The translations under genes were made by a program, and so were the position numbers. The notes under the pieces were generated by a model, which had not been told where the DNA came from, did no database searches, and saw nothing but the letters and a program-made list of their open reading frames with translations. 64,000 nucleotides of DNA, taken from the NCBI RefSeq assembly GCF_008704995.1, contig NZ_CP023747.1, positions 6,916,001 to 6,980,000 on the forward strand, read 5' to 3'. This document shows positions 55,080 to 63,224 of the stretch, piece by piece. Every line of letters begins with the position of its first letter. Position 1 is the first letter of the stretch. The stretch comes from Streptomyces nodosus. GTDB lineage: Bacteria; Actinomycetota; Actinomycetes; Streptomycetales; Streptomycetaceae.

Positions 55080-55571
55080 ATGACGGGGAGAAACCGGATA
55101 GCGGTGGTGTTCGGCACGGTGATGCTGGTGCTCGCGGCGACGCTGGGGTTCACCGCCAGTGCGACCGCCGCGACCACGGCGACCGCCGCCACCGGAGGGC
55201 AGACCCTGGCCGAGGTGCGGGGCACCGTGGCCGGTGTGATGGGGGCCGACGTCGCTGCCAAGGGCAAGCAGGTGGCGCCGGGCGTGCTGGACTTCGGCGG
55301 CTTCATCGCCAAGTCCGCGACGAGCGCGCAGCTGGCCTGCCCGTACCAGTATCTGTGCATGGAAGTGCGGGGCACCGTGTTCAACTTCTACACCTGCGGC
55401 CTGTGGACCGTGGAGAACTGGTACGGAACGGGGCCGTGGAACAACAACCAGACCAAGGGCACCGTGGCCAAGTTCTACGGCCAGAGCGGCAAGGAGATCT
55501 GGAGGACCGGACCTGCCCCTGTCAGCGGCTCCGCCGACTGGGCTCCGGTGTGGTCGCTGCGCCCCTGCTGA
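55080..55571 (+). CDS. Small secreted protein of unknown function
   Basis: 163 residues. A clear Sec signal peptide (VVFGTVMLVLAATLGFTASATA). The mature part holds four Cys in ACPYQYLCME, FYTCGLW and the C-terminal LRPC, with many aromatic residues (VENWYGTGPWNNNQ). The CPYxYLC start resembles small secreted peptidase-inhibitor-like (I36-type) proteins of Streptomyces, but I am not sure. It is divergent from the LysR-NB-ARC-TPR gene, about 100 bp apart. Confidence 0.82.
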   Translation: MTGRNRIAVVFGTVMLVLAATLGFTASATAATTATAATGGQTLAEVRGTVAGVMGADVAAKGKQVAPGVLDFGGFIAKSATSAQLACPYQYLCMEVRGTVFNFYTCGLWTVENWYGTGPWNNNQTKGTVAKFYGQSGKEIWRTGPAPVSGSADWAPVWSLRPC

Positions 55572-56134
55572 TGAGGGAGCGCCGGCCGGGTTCCGCCGGG
55601 TCATGAGTGAAGCCGCGCACTCGCAACCGGGAGTGCGCGGCTTCCTTCGGAGCGGGCGTCACCAGCCCAGATGCTGACCGGGAACCTTGCTGGAGTTTCA
55701 TCGGCTCGGAGAACCGTCGGTTCACCATCAATGGCCTGCGTCAAGGCGTTCAACTGCTCTCGGGCTCGACTTCCGATCTGGAAGAACCGGCCCGAGCCGC
55801 TGCAGGCTGGCGAAGTTGCGGTCCAGGCCGCCATGCCATGGACTACGATCGCCGCCGACGAAGGGCGAGGAACCATCCGCTGCAGGAGGATCCAGCCCCG
55901 TGATACCGCCCATCCCTCGACCCGTCGGCGTGGTCGGACGAGTCGTTTCAGGAGCAGGACTCTGCTGGGTTCTCCATCATCGCCGCAGCCGTCATCGAGC
56001 CCGACGTGACCGAGCCGGCGCGAGAAGCCACATGATCCCCAAGAGGGCAAAGCCGGCCCGGTTCGTCAAGGAGGGGCCGGGGCGCCGTTCACGTTAGGCT
56101 CATGGCCCGATCCAGCCTTCCGAACAGGAACGCC
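55572..56134. other. Gene-poor region after the secreted protein
   Basis: 563 bp with a strong terminator at 55609-55644 and no convincing gene. A leftward frame near 55690-55800 reads QLNALTQAIDGEP then TVLRADETPARF, which resembles the VLHADETPAR box of IS66-type transposases. The frames around it do not continue the match, so at best this is a small relic. Confidence 0.4.
55609..55644 (+). terminator. Hairpin terminator after the secreted-protein gene
   Basis: GAAGCCGCGCACTC (55609-55622) pairs perfectly with 55631-55644: 14 bp and an 8-nt loop, 38 bp beyond the stop. Confidence 0.8.
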
Positions 56135-56731
56135 ATGCCCACCAGCCGTACGAGACGCGGCCCGTCGTCGGGCGAACTCACTTGCGGGCCGGCCGGCGCG
56201 ACCCGGCCCGCCGAAGAACTCTGGCCGGTGGGGATCACAGGTCCGCGCCCCTACGCCCGTACCGTCGTCATCGGGCGCGGGGACACCGACTGGCGCGCCG
56301 CGGCGGACGCGGTGCTGCGCTGGGGCGTCAAGCGGCGCAGTGGCTTCACAGTGACGGGCCGCGACGGTGCCGGGGACCGGGTCGTCGAGGGGGCCGAGTA
56401 CTGCATCACCGCGGCGTTCGGTCCGTTTGTGGTGCGGGAGCCCGTCCGGGTCGTCGCCGTCGTCGACACCCCGGACCGCTGCGGCCTTGCCTACGCCACC
56501 CTGCCCGGCCATCCCGTGAGCGGCGAGGAGGCCTTCGTCGTCCACCGATCTCCCGACGGCACGGTCACGCTGACGATCCGCTCCCTGACCCGTGCCGCCC
56601 CGCACGGGCCGTGGCGCCTGGTTTTCCCGGTGCTGCTGGTCGCGCAGCGGTTCTTCCGGCGCCGTTATCAGCGCGCCCTGCTGCCTGGTCGTCGAGCGGC
56701 CTGCGGTGACCCGTCGCCCCGCAGGGTGTAG
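56135..56731 (+). CDS. DUF1990 family protein
   Basis: 198 residues from ATG 56135 (AGGAA four bases upstream; ATG 56102 is an alternative). DUF1990 pattern: TVVIGRGDTDWRAAADAVLR, RRSGFTV, AFGPFVVREPVRVVAVVD, AYATLPGHPVSGEEAFVVHR, and a C-terminal FPVLLVAQRFFRRRYQRALL. The family is widespread and uncharacterised. It stands alone. Confidence 0.85.
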   Translation: MPTSRTRRGPSSGELTCGPAGATRPAEELWPVGITGPRPYARTVVIGRGDTDWRAAADAVLRWGVKRRSGFTVTGRDGAGDRVVEGAEYCITAAFGPFVVREPVRVVAVVDTPDRCGLAYATLPGHPVSGEEAFVVHRSPDGTVTLTIRSLTRAAPHGPWRLVFPVLLVAQRFFRRRYQRALLPGRRAACGDPSPRRV

Positions 56732-56881
56732 CCCACTCTCCCCGGCCGCCAACTCACGACAGGCGCCTCTTCCGGAACGCCGCCGGCACCCTCGGTGCTC
56801 GCCGCACGCCGTGAACGCCCCGATGATGCGGGCGAGTTGCCGATTTCATGGACGTGCACCCGACTGATTATGATCTTGGTC

Positions 56882-57172
56882 ATGACTGTGCAGAACCTTG
56901 ACAAAACTCCTTCCCGTAAGCAGAGACTTCAGGAGAGGCAGCGCCGTCAGTTGGCGGTGGTCGACACCGTGGACAAGGCCGAGGCCAAGGTCCGCAAGGC
57001 AGAGGTCGAACTGGCCGCGGCGGTCACTGAGGCAGTGCAGGTCTTCGGCGACGAGCAGTCCGCGTCCGAGGGACTCGACATGTCGGTCGAAGTCATCCGG
57101 CGCTTCCTCCGTATGACACGGGACGAAGTGGCCGGGGACGACAACGCCGCCGAGGTCGACGGCACTTCCTGA
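56882..57172 (+). CDS. Small helical protein, unknown function
   Basis: 96 residues, MTVQNLDKTPSRKQRLQERQ at the start. A long charged helix (QLAVVDTVDKAEAKVRKAEV) is likely a coiled coil, followed by a possible HTH-like part (SASEGLDMSVEVIRRFLRMT). There is no good ribosome site. TATGAT at 56869-56874 ends seven bases before the ATG, so transcription could begin at or next to the start codon (leaderless). The family is not recognised. Confidence 0.65.
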   Translation: MTVQNLDKTPSRKQRLQERQRRQLAVVDTVDKAEAKVRKAEVELAAAVTEAVQVFGDEQSASEGLDMSVEVIRRFLRMTRDEVAGDDNAAEVDGTS

Positions 57173-57722
57173 GTCGGGCGTTCGTGGCGAGCCGTGGTGC
57201 GCGATCGGTGTCGACGCCCCGTACTGCCGCAAGCGGCGCCACCCAAGACGGGTCAGCCCCGCCGCTGACCCGGCAAGCCGTCCGTGGGAGGCCCCAGACG
57301 GCGACCGGCCGTGCGGCAGGCAAAGAACCGGTGATCCGGGAGCCTCTCGCCCGTGCCCACGCGCTCGATGGCAAGACGGATCGCCGCGTCGATCGACCCC
57401 GGCGACGCCACGACGAGCCTGAGGGGATCGAGATCGGCTGGATGCATCACGCAGCCATGCGCCCAGCTGAAGTCATCCACCGGCAGCACTTGGGGGCGAG
57501 CACGTGAGGCCTCTCCCACCCTTGCCGAGCGGGGCCGCATCGCCCATGACAAGGAGACGGCCGGCTGGCCCGGCGAAGGCTGCGGATTTCTTGCGGATCT
57601 CGACAACCTCGGGTGGGGCCGCACGTCTGGTGGGGTGAAAGGCGGTTTCCGGGACGGGATTTTCAGTTCCGGTGCTGCCTGACCTGTCAGTGTTGTCCAC
57701 GAACTCTCTGGGGTCGTTTCCT
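57173..57722. other. Intergenic stretch without a confident gene
   Basis: 550 bp. A leftward frame ending at 57253 (VLPVDDFSWAHGCVMHPADL, SPGSIDAAIRLAIERVG) has codon use somewhat like a gene, but no ribosome site and no recognisable family; it may be a fragment. The region right of about 57600 should hold the promoter of the small exported-peptide gene. Confidence 0.3.
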
Positions 57723-57995
57723 ATGCGACACATCCGAGCCAAGAAGTCGAACCGTTCCCTTCGCACCTGGGTGCTGGGATCGACTGCCGGTCTCGCCCTG
57801 GTGGTGGGCGGCGGCATCGCCGCTCAGGCGGCCACCGCCGGCCACGCACACCCGGCCAAGTCGGGCACGTCGGCCACGGCCGACCCGAAGCCCGTGCCCT
57901 CCACCCCGGGCAAGGGGACCTCTGCCGACGCCGAGCCGATTCCGGTCCCGGGTGACGCGAACGGCAAGCCATACCCGGGTAACACCAGCCGCTGA
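57723..57995 (+). CDS. Small exported peptide upstream of ECF sigma factor
   Basis: 90 residues from ATG 57723. A basic N-terminus (RHIRAKKSNRSLRT), a hydrophobic segment (WVLGSTAGLALVVGGGIAAQ, then AATA) and a short Pro/Thr/Gly-rich mature part ending NGKPYPGNTSR. It looks like a secreted or membrane-tethered peptide. It lies 71 bp before the sigma gene on the same strand, so it may be a signal, target or sensor piece of that system. No family is known. Confidence 0.7.
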   Translation: MRHIRAKKSNRSLRTWVLGSTAGLALVVGGGIAAQAATAGHAHPAKSGTSATADPKPVPSTPGKGTSADAEPIPVPGDANGKPYPGNTSR

Positions 57996-58066
57996 GCCGC
58001 CGACCATAGGCGTGGCGGGGCCGGACAGGAGCCGGCCCCGCCGTACTCCTGATGTGAACGAGGACG

Positions 58067-58702
58067 ATGCAGCTCACCCTTCACCTGCCCTGGTGGGCCC
58101 GGCTACTGCGCCGCGCCCGGACCACCTCCTCCACCCCGGCGTCGGGCGCGCCGCACCCCGGCCGACGATTCCGGCATCTGGGTTCGGTGGCCGACCGGGA
58201 CAGCGAGGAAGACTCCCCCACACTCGCCGATCTGTACCGGACCCGGCGGCTCGACATGGTCCGGCTGGCGGCCTTTCTGGTGGACGACCTGCACACCGCC
58301 GAAGACGTCGTCCAGGACGCCTTCGCCGCCGTCTGCCGTCGGCACGGCGAACGGCTGGACGACCTCCAGGACGCACACGCCTACCTCCACACCGCGGTCG
58401 TCAACGCCGCCCGCTCGGTGCTGCGTCGGCGGCGCACCGCGCGCGCGTACACCCCGCCGTACCAGGGCCCCGGGGCGCCGGTCGACGAACTGCTGCTGCT
58501 CGCCGAGGAGCACCGGCAGGTCTTCGACGCGCTGGCGCAACTCACCGCGCGCCAGCGCGAGGTACTGGTCCTGCGTTACTGGTCCGACCTGATGACCGAG
58601 GCGCAGATCGCCGAGACCCTCGGCGTGTCCCGTGGCACCGTCAAGTCGACAGCGAGCCGCGCGCTCGCCACGCTGGAACAACTCTTGGAGGTGGACAGAT
58701 GA
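58067..58702 (+). CDS. ECF RNA polymerase sigma factor (SigE family)
   Basis: 211 residues. Region 2: LYRTRRLDMVRLAAFLVDD then LHTAEDVVQDAFAAVCRR. Region 4: LTARQREVLVLRYWSDLMTE then AQIAETLGVSRGTVKSTASR. The first ~50 residues are an unusual basic, hydrophobic extension (LPWWARLLRRART), so a start further in is possible. The stop overlaps the next gene as ATGA, the common layout for a sigma factor and its membrane partner. Confidence 0.92.
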   Translation: MQLTLHLPWWARLLRRARTTSSTPASGAPHPGRRFRHLGSVADRDSEEDSPTLADLYRTRRLDMVRLAAFLVDDLHTAEDVVQDAFAAVCRRHGERLDDLQDAHAYLHTAVVNAARSVLRRRRTARAYTPPYQGPGAPVDELLLLAEEHRQVFDALAQLTARQREVLVLRYWSDLMTEAQIAETLGVSRGTVKSTASRALATLEQLLEVDR

Positions 58703-59013
58703 GTACTCGGGCACCGATCGAGGAACGACTGCGCGCTGCGCTTGAAGCGCGCGGGCAGCTCATCAGCGCCCACGACCTGTCACCGGCCCGCCCGCCTGTC
58801 GGAAGCACCTGGGGCACACGCAAGATGCGGCGGGTGCTGTACGTTGCCGCAGCCGCCACCGCGGCGGCCGTGGCCGCCGTCGTCCTCCTGCTGTCCTCCA
58901 ACACTCCGGACCGCCCCCGCCCGACGCCGCCCGCACGACATTCCAGCCCCACCGTCACTCCTACCTCCACCGTCCCGGACCCGGTGCCCTCCCCTGTCGC
59001 ATCCACGCCCTAG
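58699..59013 (+). CDS. Small single-span membrane protein, putative anti-sigma partner
   Basis: 104 residues, coupled by ATGA to the sigma gene. The cytoplasmic N-terminus (~50 residues, IEERLRAALEARGQLISAHD) is followed by one span (VLYVAAAATAAAVAAVVLLL) and a Pro/Thr/Ser-rich outer tail. There is no zinc-binding HxxxCxxC motif. Position and topology suggest an anti-sigma factor, but the cytoplasmic part is shorter than usual. Confidence 0.75.
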   Translation: MSTRAPIEERLRAALEARGQLISAHDLSPARPPVGSTWGTRKMRRVLYVAAAATAAAVAAVVLLLSSNTPDRPRPTPPARHSSPTVTPTSTVPDPVPSPVASTP

Positions 59014-59169
59014 CAGGGCTCTGTGAGAGATCGTTCGACGCCCGCCACATGGGATGGAGGCACGTCGTTGCCGACTGATCGGGAACCGTATCCGCCCCAG
59101 TGCTGGATTGGTGGCCGAGCCCGCCGCGAGGTGGCGCATGTCCCGGCTGAGCGAAGGCCGGTCCGCCGG

Positions 59170-59775
59170 TTATGCGCCGGTGGTGCCCAGCAGGAGGTCG
59201 AAGGCGTCATTCGCCTCGCGGAGCACCGCCGTCGCGTCGTGGCTGCCGAGGCGCCACGCCGCCTGGTAGCAGGCGACGGTCAACTGGGCGGCGAGGACGG
59301 CGGTGGCCGGCGGGGTGCCGTGGTCGATCAGGTGGTTCTCGAGGAGGTCGGCGTAGTGCCGGGTCTTGCGGGTGTGGCGGTCTTCGAGCTCGGGGTGCTG
59401 CTTGACCAAGCGGTGGTAGACCGCGTAGTGGCCGGGGTTGCGAGCGGCCTCGGTGCAGATCACGAGCAGCAGCCGTCGAGATGTGGCCAGTGCCTGCGCG
59501 AGATCCTGGAGAGGCTCGGCGGGCGCATCGCGCATGGCCGCGGTGAGCGCGCGCAGGAAGTCGTCCTCGGTGGAGAAGACGACTTCCTGCTTGTCGCCGA
59601 AGTAGCGGAAGAAGGTGGTGCGGCCGATCTCGGCCCGCTGGGCGATCTCGTCCACGGTGACGACATCGAACCCCCGCTCCATGAAGAGCGCGAAGGCCGT
59701 CTCGATGATCCGTTCCCGGGTCTGGCGGCGTTTGCGGTCCCGCAATGACTCCACCGGAACCTTGTTCGTGCTCAT
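59170..59775 (-). CDS. TetR/AcrR family transcriptional regulator
   Basis: 201 residues from ATG 59775. HTH: ERGFDVVTVDEIAQRAEIGR then TTFFRYFGDKQEVVF. Its ATG overlaps the stop of the upstream SDR gene, so the regulator is co-transcribed with the enzyme it probably controls. A palindrome sits upstream of the SDR. Confidence 0.92.
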   Translation of the reverse strand: MSTNKVPVESLRDRKRRQTRERIIETAFALFMERGFDVVTVDEIAQRAEIGRTTFFRYFGDKQEVVFSTEDDFLRALTAAMRDAPAEPLQDLAQALATSRRLLLVICTEAARNPGHYAVYHRLVKQHPELEDRHTRKTRHYADLLENHLIDHGTPPATAVLAAQLTVACYQAAWRLGSHDATAVLREANDAFDLLLGTTGA

Positions 59776-60716
59776 TCGGCCAGGATATCCGCCCGTCCCG
59801 TCCGGCGGTCGGCGTCGACGAGGCGGGCGGCCTCGCGCCACAGCTCCTCCTCGCGGGCCTCGTCGTGCGACTCCGGCGACGACGGCACATGGCGACCGCG
59901 ATCGAGGTAGGACCCGGTCCGGGCGGTCAGCCCGGTCAGGATCGTCTCAGCGAGCCGCGCGCCCGCCTGCTGCGGCGTCATGCCCCGGCCGAGGAATCGC
60001 TGAACCTGGAAGAACCCGTTGAGCACGCCCCGCACGGGCCCCGGGGCGTGGCGGAAGAAATCGGTGCCCGCGACGAGCGCCGGGTTGTAGGAGTAGACGC
60101 CGACGCTGTCGGGCAGGCGGCGGGCCAGCGCGTGGGTCAGGTAGATGACGCCGAGTTTGCTGGTCGCGTACGCCCGCCCGGCCTCCCGCGCTCCACCGGC
60201 ACGAGGCGTGGCCAGTCGTTCCGGCGTCTCCCAGCGCGGCGGCGGCGTGGCGCCGAGCGTATGGCGGAACTGCCCGAAGTGGCAGTCGCTCGAGGTGAGC
60301 ACGATCCAGCCCGGACCGGTGAACCGGGGCAACAGCTCCCTGACGAGCAGGTAGTGGGACAGCACATTGACCCCGAAGGTCATCTCGTACCCGTCCATGG
60401 TGCGTTTCTCGGTCGTCGTGACCGTCAGGCCGGCGTTGCCGAGATAGCCACCGAGCGGCGGCAGGTACCCGGTGTCGAGCCCCCGCAGAATCTCCTCCAC
60501 CGCCCGCCTGATCTCGGCGAGCGAAGCGAGGTCACAGTCCACGCCCGTGACCCCGGAAGCGCCGGTGGCCTGGGCGAGCTCCGCCGCGAGCTGTTCGCCG
60601 CCGCGGCGAGCCAGCAGGACGTAGTGGTCCTGCGGCCGTTCCCGGATCAGCAACTCGACGGACTCGCGGCCGAAGCCGCGGGTCACGCCGGTCAACACGA
60701 TGGTCCGGCTGTCCAT
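59772..60716 (-). CDS. Short-chain dehydrogenase/reductase
   Basis: 314 residues from ATG 60716 (AAGGAG six bases upstream). Rossmann motif TGVTRGFGRES, LGNAG in place of NNAG, catalytic Ser in LTSSDCHFG and the Tyr-Lys pair in YATSKLGVIYL. It resembles the protochlorophyllide-reductase-like long SDRs. Forms an operon with the downstream TetR. Confidence 0.88.
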   Translation of the reverse strand: MDSRTIVLTGVTRGFGRESVELLIRERPQDHYVLLARRGGEQLAAELAQATGASGVTGVDCDLASLAEIRRAVEEILRGLDTGYLPPLGGYLGNAGLTVTTTEKRTMDGYEMTFGVNVLSHYLLVRELLPRFTGPGWIVLTSSDCHFGQFRHTLGATPPPRWETPERLATPRAGGAREAGRAYATSKLGVIYLTHALARRLPDSVGVYSYNPALVAGTDFFRHAPGPVRGVLNGFFQVQRFLGRGMTPQQAGARLAETILTGLTARTGSYLDRGRHVPSSPESHDEAREEELWREAARLVDADRRTGRADILAE

Positions 60717-60745
60717 GACAGACTCCTTGGTATCAAGTTCCAAGT

Positions 60746-60758
60746 GGTACTCAGTACC
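60746..60758. promoter_or_regulatory. Operator palindrome upstream of the SDR-TetR operon
   Basis: GGTACTCAGTACC is a perfect inverted repeat (6-bp arms, one central base), 30-42 bp before the SDR start. The GGTACT half-site is typical for TetR repressors of SDR genes; the operon's own TetR is the likely binder. Confidence 0.65.
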
Positions 60759-61112
60759 GTAACACTCCATGGCTCACTTCCGCATCGAGCGATGAAACCG
60801 CAGCTGACACGGCGGCAGCGGAATCAGTTATCTGACGCCCCGATAGCAGAAAGGTGTCGTTGAGCTGCGAGGATGCGAGTGTCCAGGTCGTGTCCGCTAC
60901 AGAGGGCAAGGCACCCTTCTGGTGGTCGAGAGTGCAGGCTGGGACCATCGGCTGTCCGCGGTGGCTGACGGGAAGAGACTGGTCGGGCATGCCAGAGCGG
61001 TGCTGCTACGCCGACGAGGCGTCCCTGGCGACGATCGCGAAGGTGCGGGCGCACCAGCATGTGCGGAGTCTGCTGCGTCTGCGGCCGGGGAATGTCGGCG
61101 CCAACACCGTGG

Positions 61113-61154
61113 AAGGGCGCCTGCCGGGTGTCTGCCCTGGTCAGGCGCCCTTTT
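61113..61154 (+). terminator. Intrinsic terminator with T-run
   Basis: AAGGGCGCCTG (61113-61123) pairs perfectly with 61142-61152 (11 bp), with TTTT at 61151-61154. It reads rightward, but no convincing gene precedes it on that strand. Confidence 0.6.
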
Positions 61155-61332
61155 CTGCGCCTGGAAGAAGCCGAGCTTCTTCGGCGAGTACGACACCAGT
61201 AGCTTCTTGGTCTGCTGGTGGTACATCTTGCATGGCGCGGTGACCAGGGAAAACGGAGGCGGGATCTGCGGCGTGTGGAGTGTTGGCCCGCGTATGGTCC
61301 GGATCTTGGTACTGATTGAGGCGGTGGGCGTG

Positions 61333-61839
61333 TCAGCCCGGAGGTAGGTCCCGCACGGGGGTCTCCTGGATGACCAGTGATCGCCCGCAGTTGTGGTGCG
61401 GGCCTGATTGTTTTGGTGGACCCGCTGGCGCCCGTTTCAGGCCGTGTTTGCCGCGGTCGACCGGGGAACGCCCGGCCACCTCACCGCCTCCTGGAGCTTT
61501 GGTGATGGGGCTGTCTATGGCGATCTGGTCGAGGACGAGACCGACGATCGGGTCGTAGGCGTCGAGCGCGGTCTGCTTGAGTCGGGCGAAGACGCCCAGT
61601 CGTATCCATTCGTCGCGGCGGCTGCGGATCGTGGTGGCCGAGCAGGCTGTGTCGGCGATCGCCTCGTAAGAACAGCCGAAGCGCAGCAGTTGCAGCATCT
61701 TGTCGAAGATAACCCGGTCGCTGATGCGTCGGCGGTGGCAGCCAAGTGGATGGTCCGGGTGGTATTCCGGCCGCTGGGGCAGCAGGACCGCGAATTGGTC
61801 CCAGAGCGGCTCGGTCAGGCGTGACGGAAGTGCAGGCAC
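61333..61839 (-). pseudogene. IS5-family transposase, 3'-truncated
   Basis: 168 residues. The first ~125 match an IS5-type transposase: LPSRLTEPLWDQFAVLLPQR, HPLGCHRRRISDRVIFDKML, a DNA-binding helix with SATTIRSRRDEWIRLGV, and DQIAIDSPITKAPGGGEVAG with the first catalytic Asp, then RSPVDRGKHGLKR. After that the sequence diverges and stops; the second Asp and the Glu of the DDE triad are absent. Probably immobile. Terminal inverted repeats were not identified. Confidence 0.8.
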
Positions 61840-62359
61840 GGGTCCCCTCGGTGGTCACGGAGCGTCAGCAACTCCATGATCAACGGGACCTGTGCCCGCT
61901 CGGCTACCTACCTTCCCAACCGCGCGAGAAGCAGGCTGAATGGCGACCAGAGATCGTCGCCCGACTGCAGAAGACAACCTCCTCGACCGACGGGGCATCG
62001 GTCATCGCCAACGTTCGCGTAGCGGCGGCGCTCGAAATCTTGTGGATCGTCCTCGGGCAATGGAGTGCGAGCGACGGCCAAGAGGACCTCGGCAAACTGC
62101 TGGACGCTGCATTCGCCGCCTTCTCGACCCCGGCATGCCACCAGACGGACGCTCCGTTGTAAAGGGCCGAGGCGGCGGCTTCCTCGGCGGCGCCGAAGCG
62201 GCCGAAATGAGAGGTCGACCCGCGGCGGTGATGGCGTCGTCGGAGTCCAGCCCTGGCCGCGAGTGCAGGAGTGGGGTGTCGATCCGGCCGAAACGGACGG
62301 TGTCCACGCGCAGCCGTGCGGGGCCGCCGAGGCCCCCACAGCACCTGTCTGCGCGACCT
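61840..62359. other. Degraded region next to the transposase fragment
   Basis: 520 bp. On the + strand, 61919-62162 reads EKQAEWRPEIVARLQKTTSS, then VIANVRVAAALEILWIVLGQ and GQEDLGKLLDAAFAAFS, which resembles the C-terminal end of a TetR regulator without its HTH. It may be a 5'-truncated relic. The rest, to 62359, shows nothing recognisable. Confidence 0.35.
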
Positions 62360-62656
62360 CTAAGCAGAGCGAGTACGTGCACATCGACGGTCTGTTCGGC
62401 GAGGCGGCAAGCGCGGCACCATCCACCAGGCGTACCGCGACGGAATGGAGGCCGGCTCGCCCCGCGCCCGTTGCGCGATCCGGACGCGCCCGAGCTGGAC
62501 GGGGGCGACGGGAGCGGGCTGGACTGAAGGCCAGTGGCCGACCAGGGCGGTGATCAGCGTGCGCGCCACCGGCCTCATCAGCCGTCTTGCGGCGGCCACG
62601 GTCAGCTCCCAGAGCGCACGCGGCTTGATGAAGTGCTGCATGCCGGGCCGGGTCAC
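62360..62656 (-). CDS. Hypothetical protein downstream of MerR gene
   Basis: 98 residues from GTG 62656, or 93 from the ATG five codons later (MQHFIKPRALWELTVAAARR). Third-position G/C is high through most of the frame but falls at the Arg-rich end (PPRRTDRRCARTRSA), which may mark a frameshift. It lies 23 bp after the MerR stop on the same strand. No family is recognised; it may be a fragment. Confidence 0.35.
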   Translation of the reverse strand: MTRPGMQHFIKPRALWELTVAAARRLMRPVARTLITALVGHWPSVQPAPVAPVQLGRVRIAQRARGEPASIPSRYAWWMVPRLPPRRTDRRCARTRSA

Positions 62657-62679
62657 GGCGGACGACGATCAGATTCGCG

Positions 62680-63105
62680 CTATGCGCCGACACCCTTGGC
62701 AGGCGTCCTGTCCTGCCGCGTCCCGATCCGGTCCGGGTCGAGCGAGGGCGGGCACGATGCGGTGTCAGGGTGCAGAGCGAGTGCGATCAGTACATCAAGT
62801 CTTTCGCTCGCGGCCTGTAGTTGGGCGGTCTTCGTCTCGATGCGGGCACGCTCTTGCAGCAGGCTGTCCAGTAGCTCGGGGCCCACCGAGCGGGCGTCGA
62901 TGGCGGGTAGGAGTGCGGCGATCAGGCGGCTTCCGAGGCCGGCGCTATAGAGCTCCTGGATGAGTTTCACCCGGTCGACGGCTACCTCGGGGTAAAAGCG
63001 CTGGCCGCCGGACGTGCGCTGGGGGCTGAGCAGGAGCTGCTCCTCGTAGTAGCGCAGGGCTCGTGTGCTGACCCCGGCCCGGTCGGCCAGTTCTCCGATA
63101 CGCAT
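62680..63105 (-). CDS. MerR family transcriptional regulator
   Basis: 141 residues from ATG 63105 (AAGGAG five bases upstream). MerR winged helix: MRIGELADRAGVSTRALRYY then EEQLLLSPQRTSGGQRFYPE, followed by a dimerisation helix (LLDSLLQERARIETKTAQLQ). There is no Cys pair for metal sensing; Cys occurs only near the end. It is divergent from an SDR gene whose promoter has a MerR-like stretched spacer. Confidence 0.92.
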   Translation of the reverse strand: MRIGELADRAGVSTRALRYYEEQLLLSPQRTSGGQRFYPEVAVDRVKLIQELYSAGLGSRLIAALLPAIDARSVGPELLDSLLQERARIETKTAQLQAASERLDVLIALALHPDTASCPPSLDPDRIGTRQDRTPAKGVGA

Positions 63106-63143
63106 CACGACTCCTTCTGCTCGTCCTGTCGCCACTCGTCGAC

Positions 63144-63175
63144 TTGCACTTCACATTGACGTCAAGTTTTAGCGT
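63144..63175 (+). promoter_or_regulatory. MerR-type promoter with central palindrome
   Basis: TTGCAC (63144-63149) and TAGCGT (63170-63175) are 20 bp apart, longer than the usual 17-18 and as expected for MerR activation. The perfect palindrome TTGACGTCAA (63156-63165) is nearly centred in this spacer. It drives the SDR gene at 63225; the site is inferred from sequence. Confidence 0.6.
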
Positions 63176-63224
63176 AGTCGAACACCGGAGCGGGATCGGA
63201 CCATACTCCCGCCCGAGGAAGGGA

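Larger units (their letters stand above)
60717..61332. other. Gene-poor region between SDR and transposase fragment
   Basis: 616 bp. It holds the SDR operator (60746-60758) and a U-tailed hairpin (61113-61154). No credible gene was found; short frames such as MPERCCYADEASLATIAKVR (from 60990) lack family support. Confidence 0.45.

Noticed and set aside
54977..55384. N-terminal extension of the LysR-NB-ARC-TPR protein up to 55384
   Set aside because: This part is antisense to the divergent secreted-protein gene and has no protein-like composition.
55690..55800. IS66 transposase gene
   Set aside because: Only a short ADETPAR-like box is seen; no continuous frame or neighbouring IS66 genes, so it is mentioned only within the gene-poor region.
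57253..57624. Leftward 123-codon frame as a gene
   Set aside because: Codon use is only partly gene-like, there is no ribosome site and no recognisable family.
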